This document shows positions 33,593 to 45,279 of a DNA stretch of 64,000 nucleotides, piece after piece (positions within the stretch are counted from its first letter, which is position 1; each line of letters opens with the position of its first letter). The notes beneath the pieces are model-generated. The model searched no databases. It was not told the origin of the DNA and worked only from the letters and a program-made list of their open reading frames with translations. The DNA comes from Adiantum capillus-veneris (lineage: Eukaryota > Streptophyta > Polypodiopsida > Polypodiales > Pteridaceae), in the NCBI GenBank assembly GCA_014529385.2, contig CM043970.1, positions 69,028,567 through 69,092,566 on the forward strand, given 5' to 3'. Both the position numbers and the translations under genes were made by a program.

Positions 33593-35601
33593 TGTCGGGA
33601 AATTTGCGGTCTTGCCAGGAAAGCACCGGGCTTATGGCTGTGAGAGTTTGTGAGAGAACTCAACAAAAACTATATGACGGAGTTAAACCATAGATGCCAT
33701 GAAGACTAGGGTTTGGAAAGAAGTGCAATCAAAGAAGACTCACTCTTTCTCTCTTGCATTAACACACACAAAGAAAGAACGCAAAAGAGAATGTCAAAAC
33801 AATACGAAGATGAAAACATCAAGGCTATGGTCATATCGTATCATGGGTAATATGAAAGGGTTAATGGATGAGTTAATGGCATTCATGACCAAATAAGCTA
33901 CGAATTGTTCTTTGGAATTGTAGTTTTGTGCTTACCATAATATATATATTTTGTCTAGTGATTGGGATTAATTGTGTGTACAAATCCTCTTGGTTCATAG
34001 CAAGATAACTACGCTTACATCAAAAGAAAAATTATAGTCTATGAGAGGTAGTATGATGGGATCCTATGATAGAAGTATTTCATTGAGCCTTTCAGGGCCA
34101 AAGAGAAACACTATACGTTGTTGAAAGTGTATTTTACGGCTAATCCATACGTTAATTCTAATAGATTGTACAGAGTGAAAGCGATAGAAATGATCATCGT
34201 GTGGGTTATTCATCTAGGATATTATGTGAGAAATGTAGATATGAGAGAAGTGAAGAGATGAGAATTTTTCCCTCCCAAGCCCTATTCTTGCCCGTAGACA
34301 ATAAGGATACTACGGGGAGAGATGTACCTGTAGCAAAGAGAACCTAAAATTTGTAGAGAGGATGAATTACTAAGAGTGAGAGAGATAGATTTGGTTAAGG
34401 AGATAATATTAGATATATATATATATGTTGGATTAGAGATGAAAAAGAAAACAACAAGAAATCAAGAAAACATCAATGTAGAACACATCTTACTTGACAA
34501 ACCCTTTGGCACCATTATTGATGGAGAGAGAAGAAGAGTGGATAATTCCACTTTGATTGATACACCAAGTGCAAGACCTTCTTTGATTAGAGTTGATCTT
34601 CCAAGGTTAGCTTGTTGTAAGAATGGCTAGTTTCCCTCTAGGAGAAAGTGTAGGCTTGGGCTTATGTTAATGGCTAAGTACAATTAGGCATTACTACTCA
34701 CTCCCTCAAGAATTCCTCTCATCAATGGATTGAATGCTTGAGTTTCTTCCAAGGAAGAAGAGGTCCCCTTTTATAGGTGAAGGGAACCCCCAAGGGTTTA
34801 CACAAGAAGAGAGGAGCCAGTGTGAACAGGAATTGGAAAAGTTGGAAATGAGCTGTCCCTGCATGATGTGCGCAGACTGGGGTCCAGTATTCTGATCATA
34901 ACTCCTCAATCGTGGCTCCAAATAAAAATGTAAAAATATGGGTAAAACCGTCAGCTCATTAGCTACGATTTTCATTTTAAAATTGTTTTCCAATTCGGAT
35001 TGGAACCTTGTGTAAAAAATTCATCAAAATAGGGTCCATTTATGGCAGCAAAAGTCTTCATGTGGTCTCCTTAGCCTAAACTTTCATTTAATTCCAAAGG
35101 ACACCTCATGCCATATGAAAGCATGACATTGCTCCTTGACAAAGTTTTGTAATCATGCTTGCAATAATCCACTTAAATAAGTGTATCTTTGAAATCATGC
35201 CACCTAGTGTCCCACTAGGATTTGATTCTCTCCTAGTAGCTATTTAAAAAGAAATATAAGAAAAGTATAAAAAATACATAGAATATATATATATTGGATT
35301 TTACCCTAGATATAGGATCTAGCTAGGGTGTGAGATGATAATGAAATAGTAGAAATAAGGAATCAATGCTTTTTGCCCCAAGTTAAAGAGGTGGAGCTAT
35401 TGATGCTTTTCCCATAGTATTTTCTGATGGTAAAGTAAGGATATGTTACCCTTGAGAAAAATAATAGGATGAGATAGAAGGATTATTATTATACTTAAAT
35501 ATGCATATGTACACTATAGGAAATATAATTATGTATCTAAAAAAAATACAAGATAGATCTTGTAGCATGCGTTCCCACTATGTACGTGTCACAGCACGAC
35601 A
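33593..35601 (-). repeat. Element C LTR, left copy (3' LTR)
   Basis: 2009 bp, matching 41583-43595. Differences seen include a shorter TA run near 34415, a missing tctt-ggttg stretch near 33886 and a few substitutions. Small open frames on plus are duplicated in the sister copy and carry no domain. Confidence 0.95.
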
Positions 35602-35617
35602 TCCACCCCCTCTAAAC
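35602..35617 (-). other. Element C polypurine tract
   Basis: On minus AGAGGGGGTGGA directly precedes the LTR start TGTCGTGCTGTGAC. It marks the 3' end of the internal region and fixes the element's orientation. Confidence 0.85.
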
Positions 35618-35619
35618 CT

Positions 35620-36567
35620 GCACATCCTCCGGTATGTGCCACATTGTCTCTTTGTAAGATTATACCTCTTGTACATCTTCCTTGTCTTCTTCTTCACTGG
35701 ATGATTCCAGAGCTTCATGTTCACTTTGATCTTCACCTGTGTTTTTCTCTTCTTCCTCATCCATATCTTCTAGATCATTGTCTCCTCTTCTCTTAAACAT
35801 TTTAATCCTTTTTCTGACAAGCTGTAAGTAGCATTTTCATGCACATGATTTACAACATACGGTCCAAACCATCTTTTTGAGAACTTACGCATGACTGTGT
35901 GCTAGTTATCAAGGCTACTATCATACACTAAAACCCAGTCACCTTTGTCAATTGCTTTGCTCCTGAGTCGATGTCGCTTATCAAAATAGTCCTTGTTTTT
36001 CAACCTTGCATTTTTGAGTCGTTCTTTTGCAGCTTCAATGTCTCCAGGTCTTCTCTCTAGCTGCCTTATACGCAGTGCAAGGAGATCTTCCCTACTAAGC
36101 CCCTCTTGCCAAGGTAGTACATTCCATGTGGGAATTGTATCCTCAATCGGCATCACTGGCTTTTGACCATGCATTAGCTCCGCAGGCATGTAGCCAGTTA
36201 CTGAGCTATGTGTTGTTCGATCAACCCATAAAGCATATGGTAACAATTTTGGCCACTCACCAACTCTTCCTTCGCAAGCCTTGGCAAAAGCTTTGACGAT
36301 AGGAGGACGCCCTCTTTCACTCTTTCCATTGCCTTTAGGGTTGTAAGTTGTAGTAAGAGAAAGTTTGATCCCTAATCTAGAAAAGAACTCCCTTGCTTCT
36401 TCGGCATCCAGTTCACCTCGATCTGCAGTGATTTTTCCCACACAACCATAACGGCAAATCACCTCATCAAGAAGGAATTTGCACACAGCTTCTGTGGTCT
36501 TAGCTCTTAATGCTCTTCCTTCAACCTGGTTAGTTAGGTCCTCTCGTGCAAGAACCAAGTATCTCAT
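35620..36567 (-). pseudogene. Element C integrase core and C-terminus
   Basis: 221 open codons from 36567 (MRYLVLAREDLTNQVEG), in the same frame as the upstream pol ORF, separated from it only by one in-frame TAG next to WVVDLVTMPLGL, which holds the first catalytic Asp. The second Asp is in KITADRGELDAEE and the Glu in NPKGNGKSERG, a DDE integrase core. The C-terminal part DKGDWVLVYDSSLDN stops at 35902, and past the stop continues RKFSKRWFGPYVVNHVHENATYSL, the typical integrase tail, then an acidic/basic tail to about 35620. One or two stops separate it from function. Confidence 0.9.
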
Positions 36568-36570
36568 CTG

Positions 36571-38742
36571 CTAGAGTCCTAAAGGCATCGTGACTAGATC
36601 CACAACCCATTTATAGTGCATGTCTAGTGGATATGTAGGGTGCAATCCATCACGATGTCGAACATTTGAATACATTTGACAAGTTACACATGACTCTACA
36701 AACTGAGATACATCTTTATACATACCCTTCCACCAGTATTTTTCTTTCAACTTAGAGAAGGTTGCCCACACACCCCTATGTCCAGCCCATAGACTCTCAT
36801 GAAACTCTTGCATGAGCTTTACTTGAGTCTCTTTTTTACATATAACCGGTTGTGGTGTAGTACCCTTTTGTTTAGGATGCTTCCACAAGTAACCATCCCT
36901 TAAAAAGTACCCATATGCTTTCCTGCGTATCCTCTTGAATTCTTGTTCAGACCAATCATCCTGTTTTGTTAGAGTACTCAAGTACCTTCCAATAGAAAGC
37001 CAATCACCTTCATAAAGATCTTTCAAGAACAATTCAAGTGAATTAGTAAGGCAGACATTGTTACCTTTGACATGAGAGATAGAATAGAATTTTGTGCCTA
37101 CATCATCTCCCTCATCAATCATTTGTGACTCATCTTCATACCTTGCCCTTGATAGCATATCTGCCACTGTATTGTCTTTACCTGCAATGTGCTTAAACTC
37201 GGGATTTAAGGACTTAATGTAGGCAATCCACCGCAACATAGCAATGTCTGGTGTTGAGCAGCTTGTAATCATCCCAAGAAGTGGTAGACAATCTGTATTT
37301 AAAACCACACATGCACCAATTAGGTAATCTTTCCCACTTTTCAAGGCTATAACCATACCCCATAACTCTCTCTTTATCTGTGGATAGTTTTTTTGGTGAG
37401 CACTTAGTACCTTTGCTCCAAATCTTACCACATACCTGTGTCCTTCTTTGTCATCTTGCCCTATTGCCCATCCAATCCCTGTAGGACTGGTATCTACTGT
37501 CACAATCACTGGCCTTTGACACTCATAGTCTACCTTTCTCAAAGTCTTTGCTGACTGGAGTAACTCCTTTAGCTTTTTCATGGATTTTACATGTGCTTCT
37601 GTCCATTTAAACTTTTGATTCTTTCTAAGCAGTTGATAAAGAGGATCAGCTACATGTGCATAATGTGGAATCCAAATAACATAGAAGACACATGCTCCCA
37701 GAAACCTTCTAACCTCACTGATGCTAGTGCATGTTTCTTTCATTCTTTGGATGGCATCTACCTTTGATGGACAAGGTTTCCTACCATATGGCCCGCACAT
37801 GTGCCCCACAATGAGCACTTCTTTGACACCAAACATAGACTTTTTCCCTGACAATGTAAGATTCACTTCTTCCAACCTAGACAAAATTTTATCACAATCA
37901 TTTATGTGATTTACCACAAACCTATGACATCCCTTGAGATCCAAAGCTTCATCTTTGTCACTTTCTTCACATCCTTTGATAAGCAAATCATCAATGAAAG
38001 GCATTGTGATTTGAGGAATAAAGTCACGTAAGACCTTATTCATCCCATTCATCATATGTGCAACCGAGTTGGTTGCTCCCTGTGGCAAGGTACACATCCT
38101 TACCAAACCCAAAGGTGTCCTCATGGTTGTCAAGTCTCTGATTTCGATTGCAAGCTGAAATTGATCATACCCTGAGTAGAGATCCCCCATTGAGTAGATT
38201 GCCCTCCCTGCAAAATCCTCTGCAAATTCATCCACAATTGGACCTGTTCCTACATTTCTAATTGTCACCTTGTTCAGTGGTTGCATATCTTGGATGAAGC
38301 GTAGAGAACCATTCTTCTTTGGAACTGTGAACCACCTGTTTGAGTATGGAGCACAAGAAGGCTCCAAGATTCCCATTTTGATTTTCTCATTCAGTAGCTC
38401 TACTAACTTTGGCAGATGAGCCTTTGGAACCGGAATAGGCTGCAGATTCCAAGGCACATGAGGTATTGTGAAAATTACCATAGGAGCTACAATATAAGGA
38501 TCAACACATCCTATCTCATGTGGCTCAAATGCAAAAGCCTTACCATGCTTTGAGAGCATTTCTTTGAAGCACTTTGTCTCCTCCTGTGTTAGAAACTCCT
38601 CGCAACCAATCTGCAACTCTTGAAAGGACTCCTTTGTGAAGGTATGCCCGATCTTTTTAGGATTCCGCAAACTTGGTTGTAAAGAAGCCTGTTCAATCTT
38701 TTCCTTGTTGTTGGGTGGTAAGGGTGAAGCTATTGGTTTCAC
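36571..38742 (-). CDS. Element C pol: RT, RNase H, integrase zinc domain
   Basis: 723 codons without interruption. RT motifs: RWFTVPKKNGSLRFIQDMQPLN (136-157), catalytic Asp at 187 (MGDLYSGYDQF), PQGATNSVAHM, and FIDD at 249-252. The RNase H triad is visible: D417 (TVDTSPTG), E459 (KRELWG), D484 (LNTDCLPLL), and GKDNTVADMLSR near its end. The last 70 residues hold the integrase H-H-C-C zinc module (HESLWAGHRGV ... CVTCQ). RT, RNase H and zinc module look catalytically complete. The RT reads VRMCTLPQGATNS where most plant gypsy elements have [10 protein letters not shown]. This variant is one I associate with fungal and other non-seed-plant elements (memory of the family, not a search). The start codon shown is probably internal to a longer gag-pol. 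Confidence 0.92.
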   Translation of the reverse strand: MKPIASPLPPNNKEKIEQASLQPSLRNPKKIGHTFTKESFQELQIGCEEFLTQEETKCFKEMLSKHGKAFAFEPHEIGCVDPYIVAPMVIFTIPHVPWNLQPIPVPKAHLPKLVELLNEKIKMGILEPSCAPYSNRWFTVPKKNGSLRFIQDMQPLNKVTIRNVGTGPIVDEFAEDFAGRAIYSMGDLYSGYDQFQLAIEIRDLTTMRTPLGLVRMCTLPQGATNSVAHMMNGMNKVLRDFIPQITMPFIDDLLIKGCEESDKDEALDLKGCHRFVVNHINDCDKILSRLEEVNLTLSGKKSMFGVKEVLIVGHMCGPYGRKPCPSKVDAIQRMKETCTSISEVRRFLGACVFYVIWIPHYAHVADPLYQLLRKNQKFKWTEAHVKSMKKLKELLQSAKTLRKVDYECQRPVIVTVDTSPTGIGWAIGQDDKEGHRYVVRFGAKVLSAHQKNYPQIKRELWGMVIALKSGKDYLIGACVVLNTDCLPLLGMITSCSTPDIAMLRWIAYIKSLNPEFKHIAGKDNTVADMLSRARYEDESQMIDEGDDVGTKFYSISHVKGNNVCLTNSLELFLKDLYEGDWLSIGRYLSTLTKQDDWSEQEFKRIRRKAYGYFLRDGYLWKHPKQKGTTPQPVICKKETQVKLMQEFHESLWAGHRGVWATFSKLKEKYWWKGMYKDVSQFVESCVTCQMYSNVRHRDGLHPTYPLDMHYKWVVDLVTMPLGL

Positions 38743-40371
38743 CTTCTTTGCTACACTCTTGTATTTAGTTTCAACATGGACTTCTGGGCCAACTGTTTGG
38801 CTTTCTTTAAATTAAGGCTTCTATTACTTGATACATTTCCATAGAGCAAACTTCCACAACTTCATTTTCAAGATGCAAACTAGATCTCATTATAGCATCG
38901 AGCTCACCCATAGTATCTACAAAAGAAACTTGTTCACACAAACCCAAAACATTTTCAGTAGGCTTTAGCAACCCACTCTTTTTCATGCCTATTTGTACAT
39001 TATGCACATATTGCCTCTCATATCTCTTCAAATCTTTAAGTTTTGTAAAACATAATGATCCATTCCTTGTTACCAAGGAGCTCATCGAGAAAGTTTCACC
39101 TATTTTTGGATCAAGCGAGACCCTTTTTCTTTCTTTACCACTGCAATCCCGCTTTACAATGGTACTTGGCCAAAACCCATCATTTCTCTATGATCATGAA
39201 ACTCTTTGCTTACCTTTGGTAGAGGATGTTCTCTGAGGTTGTCACGATTTCTTTCATGGTTTACACAGACTGTGAGAAATTGGACAGCTCGTTTACCATC
39301 TTTGCTATGTATTCTAGCATATGCTGAACCATCGTCCATTACCTTTGTTTCCATTCGAACTCCCACAATGTAGGGTTGTCCAAGGATGAGATGATATGAA
39401 GATGTATCCTGTACAAAGAAGTTTTGGTCAATCTTTACATCACCTATTGTTACCTTCACACCTAGACATGCTGCATACAATTCACCGGATGAATTGTTTG
39501 CCACTTTTACCATCCAGCCATGATCTGTGTCCATCGGCCATTTGCACTTGTTGTAGAGACTCTTTGACATTATGTTTATTTCTGAACCATGGTCAATCAA
39601 GGCAAAAAATTGCTCTTCAAGATCACCTACCTTGACCAAAGTTTCTGTAGTAGCCCTTGCCCAATGACTTCGTGAATAGTAACTCCTAGGAATATCTTCA
39701 ACTTCTTCATCATCATTTGAGAAATACACTTGCTTCACTCTCCCACTAGATTGGTAGCATCCTACCACAGCTCCATCATTCTCCTTATTTTGCAGTTGCA
39801 TCCCTTGTGTCTTTGAGGTTTCCCCTTCAACCTGTGGACGAGAAACTTCAGCAAGGGTTTGCCTCTTTCTCTTGATGATGTCAATGATCTCCTCATGGAA
39901 TTCACGCTTTGCAATGCCAAGAACTTCTCCCATAGTAAACTCAATCTTGCTATTCAAGATCCTTTCCTCCAAGACTTTCTTTAAATCTGTAGCAACCTCA
40001 ATATCAGATTGTAGTTTATAAGTTGGGCCTTTTGTCTTACCTTTCATTGGCTCTTTCTTCTTTCCTGTTGTAGACTCCTCCATGAGTACTTCAGGTGGAG
40101 ATGCTCCTTGTGTTGAGGGTGTTTGAGAAGGCATTGAGTCGCTTCTTCCCCCACTTCTAGAAGCTCTTTTTGATGGTCCTTCATCAGCATTCTCACGTCT
40201 GCGCTTCTCTTCTACAATTGCCTCATTTTGTTGGCATTTTGTAATGTAGGCATGCATTGACAATGAGTCCACTGGATCATTCCATCCTGTTTCTAGACGT
40301 ATGCAATCACCTGCTTCATGTAGAATCTCTTTTGTAAGCTTTCCCTTTTTAGCTAATTGCATGACATTTGG
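38743..40371 (-). pseudogene. Element C protease region
   Basis: Open on minus 40362-39154 (402 codons): a Lys/Glu-rich, Ser-rich segment, then an aspartic protease with VGDLEEQFFALIDHGSEINIMSKSLYNK (about 39640-39560), where the triad reads Asp-His-Gly instead of Asp-Ser/Thr-Gly, followed by LILGQPYIVGVRME (about 39390-39350). It then shifts frame (39085-38807) and returns to the first frame at 38742 for RT. The protease would cut gag-pol into its parts. The altered triad and the shift argue that it no longer works. Confidence 0.85.
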
Positions 40372-41541
40372 CTAAATTTGACCATGATGGTCACTCACCT
40401 CTTCATCACAAAAATGTTCAATTTTTACTCCATAAGTAGCTTCCTCAACTGAACAGGTGGCATGCTTGGTTGCCATATCTTCAACTAAGGTTTGCATTCC
40501 CCCCTTCCCAAAGTTAGTTCTCAAGGGTAGACATGTCTCTCTTAAGTGGATTTTACCATCCTTAAAAAAGACAACATCTTTTGACAAAGCATCACTAAAA
40601 TCATCACAATCCCTTCTTACATGGTTTGTACTAACACACCAAATACATCTATTAGCAAACCCTTCTTTGGGCTATTGTCTTTGCCTAGGAAGTGGCCCTG
40701 ATGGTTGGCCTTTTTCTTCAAGATTTGCAAGCTTCACCTTCAAGTCACGCATTCCCTTCACAAGCTCATCTAGCATGGACTCATCAAACTTAGGAGCGAT
40801 AAAAGTAGGCTTTACCATTTTGTCAGGAGTTGAGGTGGAAGGACTTGTAGTGTTTAGTACCATCTTGCCCCTTCTTCTTTGTCGTTTGGCAAGCAATGAG
40901 ACAACACCTTCAACCTCATTCCAGTCGGTCTTTAGTCCTTGCTCAGCATCTTTATCTTCAAGAAGAAGCTCCAAATTTTCTTGAAACTCTTTACATGCAG
41001 CTTGTAAGAAAAGATCTGTCTTCTCTGCATCTAGTGTGGCCCTTTCAGTCCTTGTGAGTTGTGCATAGCGCCGCTCAAATTCCCTAAGTAGTTATGTTAT
41101 TGATAGTCCTTGCTTTGGCTTGACTACCCATTCTAAGAATGTCCTTTTGGTCACTCTCTCAGAGTACTCCTTGAAATATTCCTCCTTTAAAGCTACTTTG
41201 AGTTCTTCCCAATTTCTCCCATGCCCATCTTTAAATGCCCTAACAAGCTCCCTAATTTCTGGAGCAACAACTAGCTCAAAGCCTTGAATCATCTCACCTT
41301 CTGACACGCGATGCAGCTCCATCTCCTTCACATACTCGCGTAAGTACTTGGTTACATCTTTGCCATTGAACTGATCCACCCTGTTGACGACCGCTTGTAT
41401 GGCCTTCGTTGCTGAAATCTCCCTTCTTTCAGTAGCATGTTGTTGTTGCATGAACATGGAAAATGCTTGAAACATTTGCATTGTTGCTGGGTCAAAATGT
41501 ATACCCTGTTGCTCAACATGATCACCCATGGTTATCCACAA
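40372..41541 (-). pseudogene. Element C gag with zinc knuckle
   Basis: One frame on minus from about ATG 41529 (MGDHVEQQGIHFDPATMQMF), with in-frame stops at 41092-41094, 40672-40674 and 40372-40374. Gag core: VDQFNGKDVTKYLREYVKEMELHRVSEG ... FKEYSERVTKRTFLEWV. After the first stop: REFERRYAQLTRTERATLD and a coiled, Lys/Glu-rich part (ELVKGMRDLKVKLANLEEKG). Just past the second stop is a zinc knuckle CIWCVSTNHVRRDC (near 40640), spaced C-x2-C-x4-H-x4-C. All stops could come from C-to-T change of Gln codons, but I cannot prove the ancestral codons. Confidence 0.85.
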
Positions 41542-41558
41542 ACTCTCACCCTAGCAGA

Positions 41559-41576
41559 TTCCCGTCGGGTTCACCA
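41559..41576 (-). other. Element C primer-binding site
   Basis: On minus TGGTGAACCCGACGGGAA starts six bases inside the 5' LTR edge (41583). TGG fits a tRNA 3' CCA end. The matching tRNA is not named here; it is not the initiator-Met site used by A, D and F. Confidence 0.7.
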
Positions 41577-41582
41577 AAAATA

Positions 41583-43595
41583 TGTCCAAAAATTTGCGGT
41601 CTTGCCAGGAAAGCACCGGACTTATGGCTGTGAGAGTTTGTGAGAGAACTCAACAAAAACTATATGAAGGAGTTAAACCATAGATTCCATGAAGACTAGG
41701 GTTTGGAAAGAAGTGCAATCAAAGAAGACTCACTCTTTCTCTCTTGCATTCACACACACAAAGAAAGAATGTAAAAGAGAATGTCAAAACAATACGAAGA
41801 TGAAAACATCAAGGCTATGGGCATATCGTATCATGAATAATATGAAAGGGTTAATGGATGAGTTAATGGCATTCAATCTTGGTTGACCAAATAGGCTACG
41901 AATTGCTCTTTGGAATTGTAGTTTTGTGCTTACCATAATATATATATTTTGTCTAGTGATTGGGATTAATTGTGTGTACAAATCCTCTTGGTTCATAGCA
42001 AGATAACTACGCTTACATCAAAAGAAAAATTATAGTCTATGAGAGGTAGTATGATGGGATCCTATGATAGAAGTATTTCATTGAGCCTTTCAGGGCCAAA
42101 GAGAAACACTATACGTTGTTGAAAGTGTATTTTACGGCTAATCCATACGTTAATTCTAATAGATTGTACAGAGTGAAAGCGATAGAAATGATCATCATGT
42201 GGGTTATTCATCTAGGATATTATGTGAGAAATGTAGATATGAGAGAAGTGAAGAGATGAGAATTTTCCCTCCCAAGACCTATTCTTGCCCGTAGACAATA
42301 AGGATACTGCGGGGAGAGATGTACCTTTAGCAAAGAGAACCTAAAATTTGTAGAGAGGATGAATTACTAAGAGTGAGAGAGATAGATTTGGTTAAGGAGA
42401 TAATATTAGATATATATATATATATATATATATTGGATTAGAGATGAAAAAGAAAACAACAAGAAATCAAGAAAACATCAATGTAGAACACATCTTACTT
42501 GACAAACCCTTTGGCACCATTATTGATGGAAAGAGAAGAAGAGTGGATAATTCCACTTTGATTGATACACCAAGTGCAAGACCTTCTTTGATTAGAGTTG
42601 ATCTTCCAAGGTTAGCTTGTTGCAAGAATGGCTAGTCTCCCTCTAGGAGAAAGTGTAGGCTTGGGCTTATGTTAATAGCTAAGTACAATTGGGCATTACT
42701 ACTCACTCCCTCAAGAATTCCTCTCATCAATGGCTTGAATGCTTGAGTTTCTTCCAAGGAAGAAGAGGTCTCCTTTTATAGGTGAAGGGAACCCCCAAGG
42801 GTTTACACAAGAAGAGAGGAGCCAGTGTGAACAGGAATTGGAAAAGTTGGAAATGAGCTGTCCCTGCATGATGTGCGCAGACTAAGGTCCAGTATTCTGA
42901 TCATAACTCCTCAATCGTGGCTCCAAATAAAAATGTAAAAATATGGGTAAAACCGTCAGCTCATTAGCTACGATTTTCATTTTAAAATCGTTTTCCAATT
43001 CGGATTGGAACCTTGTGTAAAAAATTCATCAAAATAGGGTCCATTTATGGCAGCAAAAGTCTTCATGTGGTCTCCTTAGCCTAAACTTTCATTTAATTCC
43101 AAAGGACACCTCATGCCATATGAAAGCATGACATTGCTCCTTGACAAGGTTTTGTAATCATGCTTGCAATAATGCATTAAAATAAGTGTATCTTTGAAAT
43201 CATGCCACCTAGTGTCCCACTAGGATTTGATTCTCTCCTAGTAGCTATTTAAAAAGAAATATAAGAAAAGTATAAAAAATACATAGAATATATATATATT
43301 GGATTTTACCCTAGATATAGGATCTAGATAGGGTGTGAGATGATAATGAAATAGTAGAAATAAAAAATCAATCAAGTTAAAGAGGCGGAGCTATTGATGC
43401 TTTTCCCATAGTATTTTGTGATGGTAAAGTAAGGATATGTTACCCTTGAGAAAAATAATAGGATGAGATAGAAGGCTTATTATTATACTTAAATATGCAT
43501 ATGTACACTATAGGAAATATAATTATGTATCTAAAAAAAATACAAGATAGATCTTGTAGCATGCGTTCCCACTATGTACGTGTCACAGCACGACA
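41583..43595 (-). repeat. Element C LTR, right copy (5' LTR)
   Basis: 2013 bp, matching 33593-35601, followed by ACGC and the resumed copia RT of element D. It contains a longer (TA)n run near 42412-42431 than the left copy. Confidence 0.95.
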
Positions 43596-44735
43596 ACGCA
43601 TCTCATGAGGAGCTAGTATGTAAGCTCAAAAAGGCGCTTTATGGCTTAAATCAGAGTTCAAGGAAATGGTATCATAAATTTGATGCATGTATGAGGTCTC
43701 AAGGGTATAAAAGGAGGAAAGAGGATCACTGCTTGTACACAAGAAAGCTAGATGATGGCTCGATGATCATTCTAGTTTGGTATGTTGAGGACATGCTTAT
43801 AGCTAGGAAATCCATTATGGAGATTTCCAACTTGAAGAAAACACTTAGCAACAATTTTGCAATGAAGATATGGGGGATGCTACACGCGAATCAAAAGAGA
43901 TCTCAAACGTTGCATTCTTGAGTTATCTCAGGAAACATACATTCAGAAAGTTTTGCAGCGTTTCAATATGCATGGGGGGAAAGCATTGAGTACCCCAATG
44001 CAAGCATTCTTGAAACTCAACAAGGAAGATGCACCCAAATCTAATGCTAAGTGAGCTCAAATTGCTAAGGTACCATATTCTTTGGTAGTGGGCAGTCTCA
44101 TGTATGCTATGGTAGCCACAAGGCCAGAGATTGCTTTTGCAGTGGGAGTGGTGAGCCGATATATGGAAAATCCTAGCTAGCAGCAAGCATTGGGAAGAAG
44201 TGAAACACATTCTTAGGTACCTCAAAAGTATGAATGGAAAGTGTTTTCTCTTCGAGAATAGTGATGCATCCATCATGGGTTATGCAGATGCCGACTACGT
44301 GGGTTGTGTCGAGAATTAGAGATCGACATCTGGCTATGTCTTCACATTCGCTGGAGCAGCAGTATCTTGGAGGTCATGTCTTCAAGATTGTACGTCATCT
44401 TCCACTACAAAAGCTGAGTACGTTGCATTGTTGGATGCAAGTAAAGAGGTTATATGGTTATCTCGCTTGGTCAAAAATTTTGGCATTGATGAGACTCCAT
44501 TGATATATTGTGATAGCCAGAGTGCACTTGCATTGGCAAGAGCACCCGTGTTTCACTCCAAATTGAAACACATTGAAGTCAGGTATCATCTCGTGAGAGA
44601 TTTCTTTGCCAAAAAGCTCATTGATTTGGTCAAGGTACACATTTACGACAACCCAGCAGCAACAGATGCTTTGACGAAAGGCTTAGCTTTGGAGCGGTTT
44701 ACACATTGCAGTGAGTTGATGGGTATAAGTTGAAG
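43596..44735 (+). pseudogene. Element D pol part 2: RT end and RNase H
   Basis: Copia RT resumes with SHEELVCKLKKALYGLNQSSRKWYHKFDACMRSQGY. The catalytic motif reads YVED (WYVEDMLIA, about 43783-43800), where active elements have YVDD, an expected loss of activity. After a frameshift at about 43890: VPYSLVVGSLMYAMVATRPEIAFAVGVVSRYM (about 44070-44165). RNase H follows: ADADYVGC (about 44285), STSGYVFTFAGAAVSWRS, TTKAEYVALLDASKEVIWLSRLV, CDSQSALALARAPVFHSKLKHIEVRYH, and an end at TGA 44731-44733. A stop breaks the RNase H start. Confidence 0.92.
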
Positions 44736-44789
44736 CCAGTAGATTGCTTCACGGTTGTACATACCAGGTCACTTCGGCTGCGTTTTCCT

Positions 44790-44802
44790 TCAAGTGGGAG
44801 TT
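44790..44802 (+). other. Element D polypurine tract
   Basis: CAAGTGGGAGT immediately upstream of the 3' LTR start TGTTTGGC, the common plant copia purine tract form AAGTGGGAG. Confidence 0.85.
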
Positions 44803-44948
44803 TGTTTGGCTTCAGTCCAAGTGGCTGGACATCCCACTTACTACTAATCCATCTACTAACTTAACCATAATATACACTTATTCTTTATATACAAAAGTGA
44901 ATAAGGAGCTCCAACAAGATAACATTGTTGTACGCTCAACCCAACAAC

Positions 44949-45009
<61 letters not shown>

Positions 45010-45049
45010 CTTGCACTTGCACTCGCACACACTTCCCGCGGCACCTTCA
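44803..45049 (+). repeat. Element D 3' LTR
   Basis: 247 bp; pairs with 27931-28225, including the TATA-like site (44884-44892). It ends CACCTTCA before the duplicated ACCCT. Apart from the TC length there are many substitutions, so D is not young. Confidence 0.95.
44952..45006. repeat. (TC)n microsatellite in D 3' LTR
   Basis: 55 bases of pure TC, against 101 in the 5' LTR. Confidence 0.97.
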
Positions 45050-45279
45050 ACCCTAAGGTCATTTGAAGCTTCATTAGGTTCACATTTCTCTTTGCTAGAC
45101 TCTCTCTCCTTTTGGACCCTTATTGAGATAAGACTATCTCTCCTCTTGGTCCCATACTGAGATAAGTCTAGCATCACATATTAATATTCTAGCTATTGTT
45201 CCCTTTATCTTTCCATATTAAATGGCCATTTTAAGATGAGAAAAACATTTTTGAAAGTTAGTTATTAGATTTTATGATA
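45050..45279 (-). mobile_element. A-family solo LTR, part 2
   Basis: Continuation of 26609-27930 after element D: ACCCTAAGGTCATTTGAAGCTTC..., in register with the relative at about 3187-3410, to the end GATTTTATGATA (the final CA of the LTR on plus has become TA). GTTAA follows, the near-copy of GGTAA at 26604. Confidence 0.87.

Larger units (their letters stand above)
33593..43595 (-). mobile_element. Ty3/gypsy element C
   Basis: 10.0-kb minus-strand LTR element in the RT of element D. LTRs 33593-35601 and 41583-43595 are closely similar (start TGTC, end CACGACA on plus). The flanking duplication is ACGC (33589-33592 and 43596-43599); removing C and one copy restores the host frame VQEHA-SHEELVCKLKK. 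Internal order on minus: primer site, gag with zinc knuckle, protease, RT, RNase H, integrase, purine tract. Gag and pol lie mostly in a single frame broken by in-frame stops, so decay is light. Its RT style (DLYSGYDQFQLAIE, RMCTLPQGATNSVAHMM) is unlike the usual seed-plant gypsy clades and unlike A, B and F. Confidence 0.94.
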
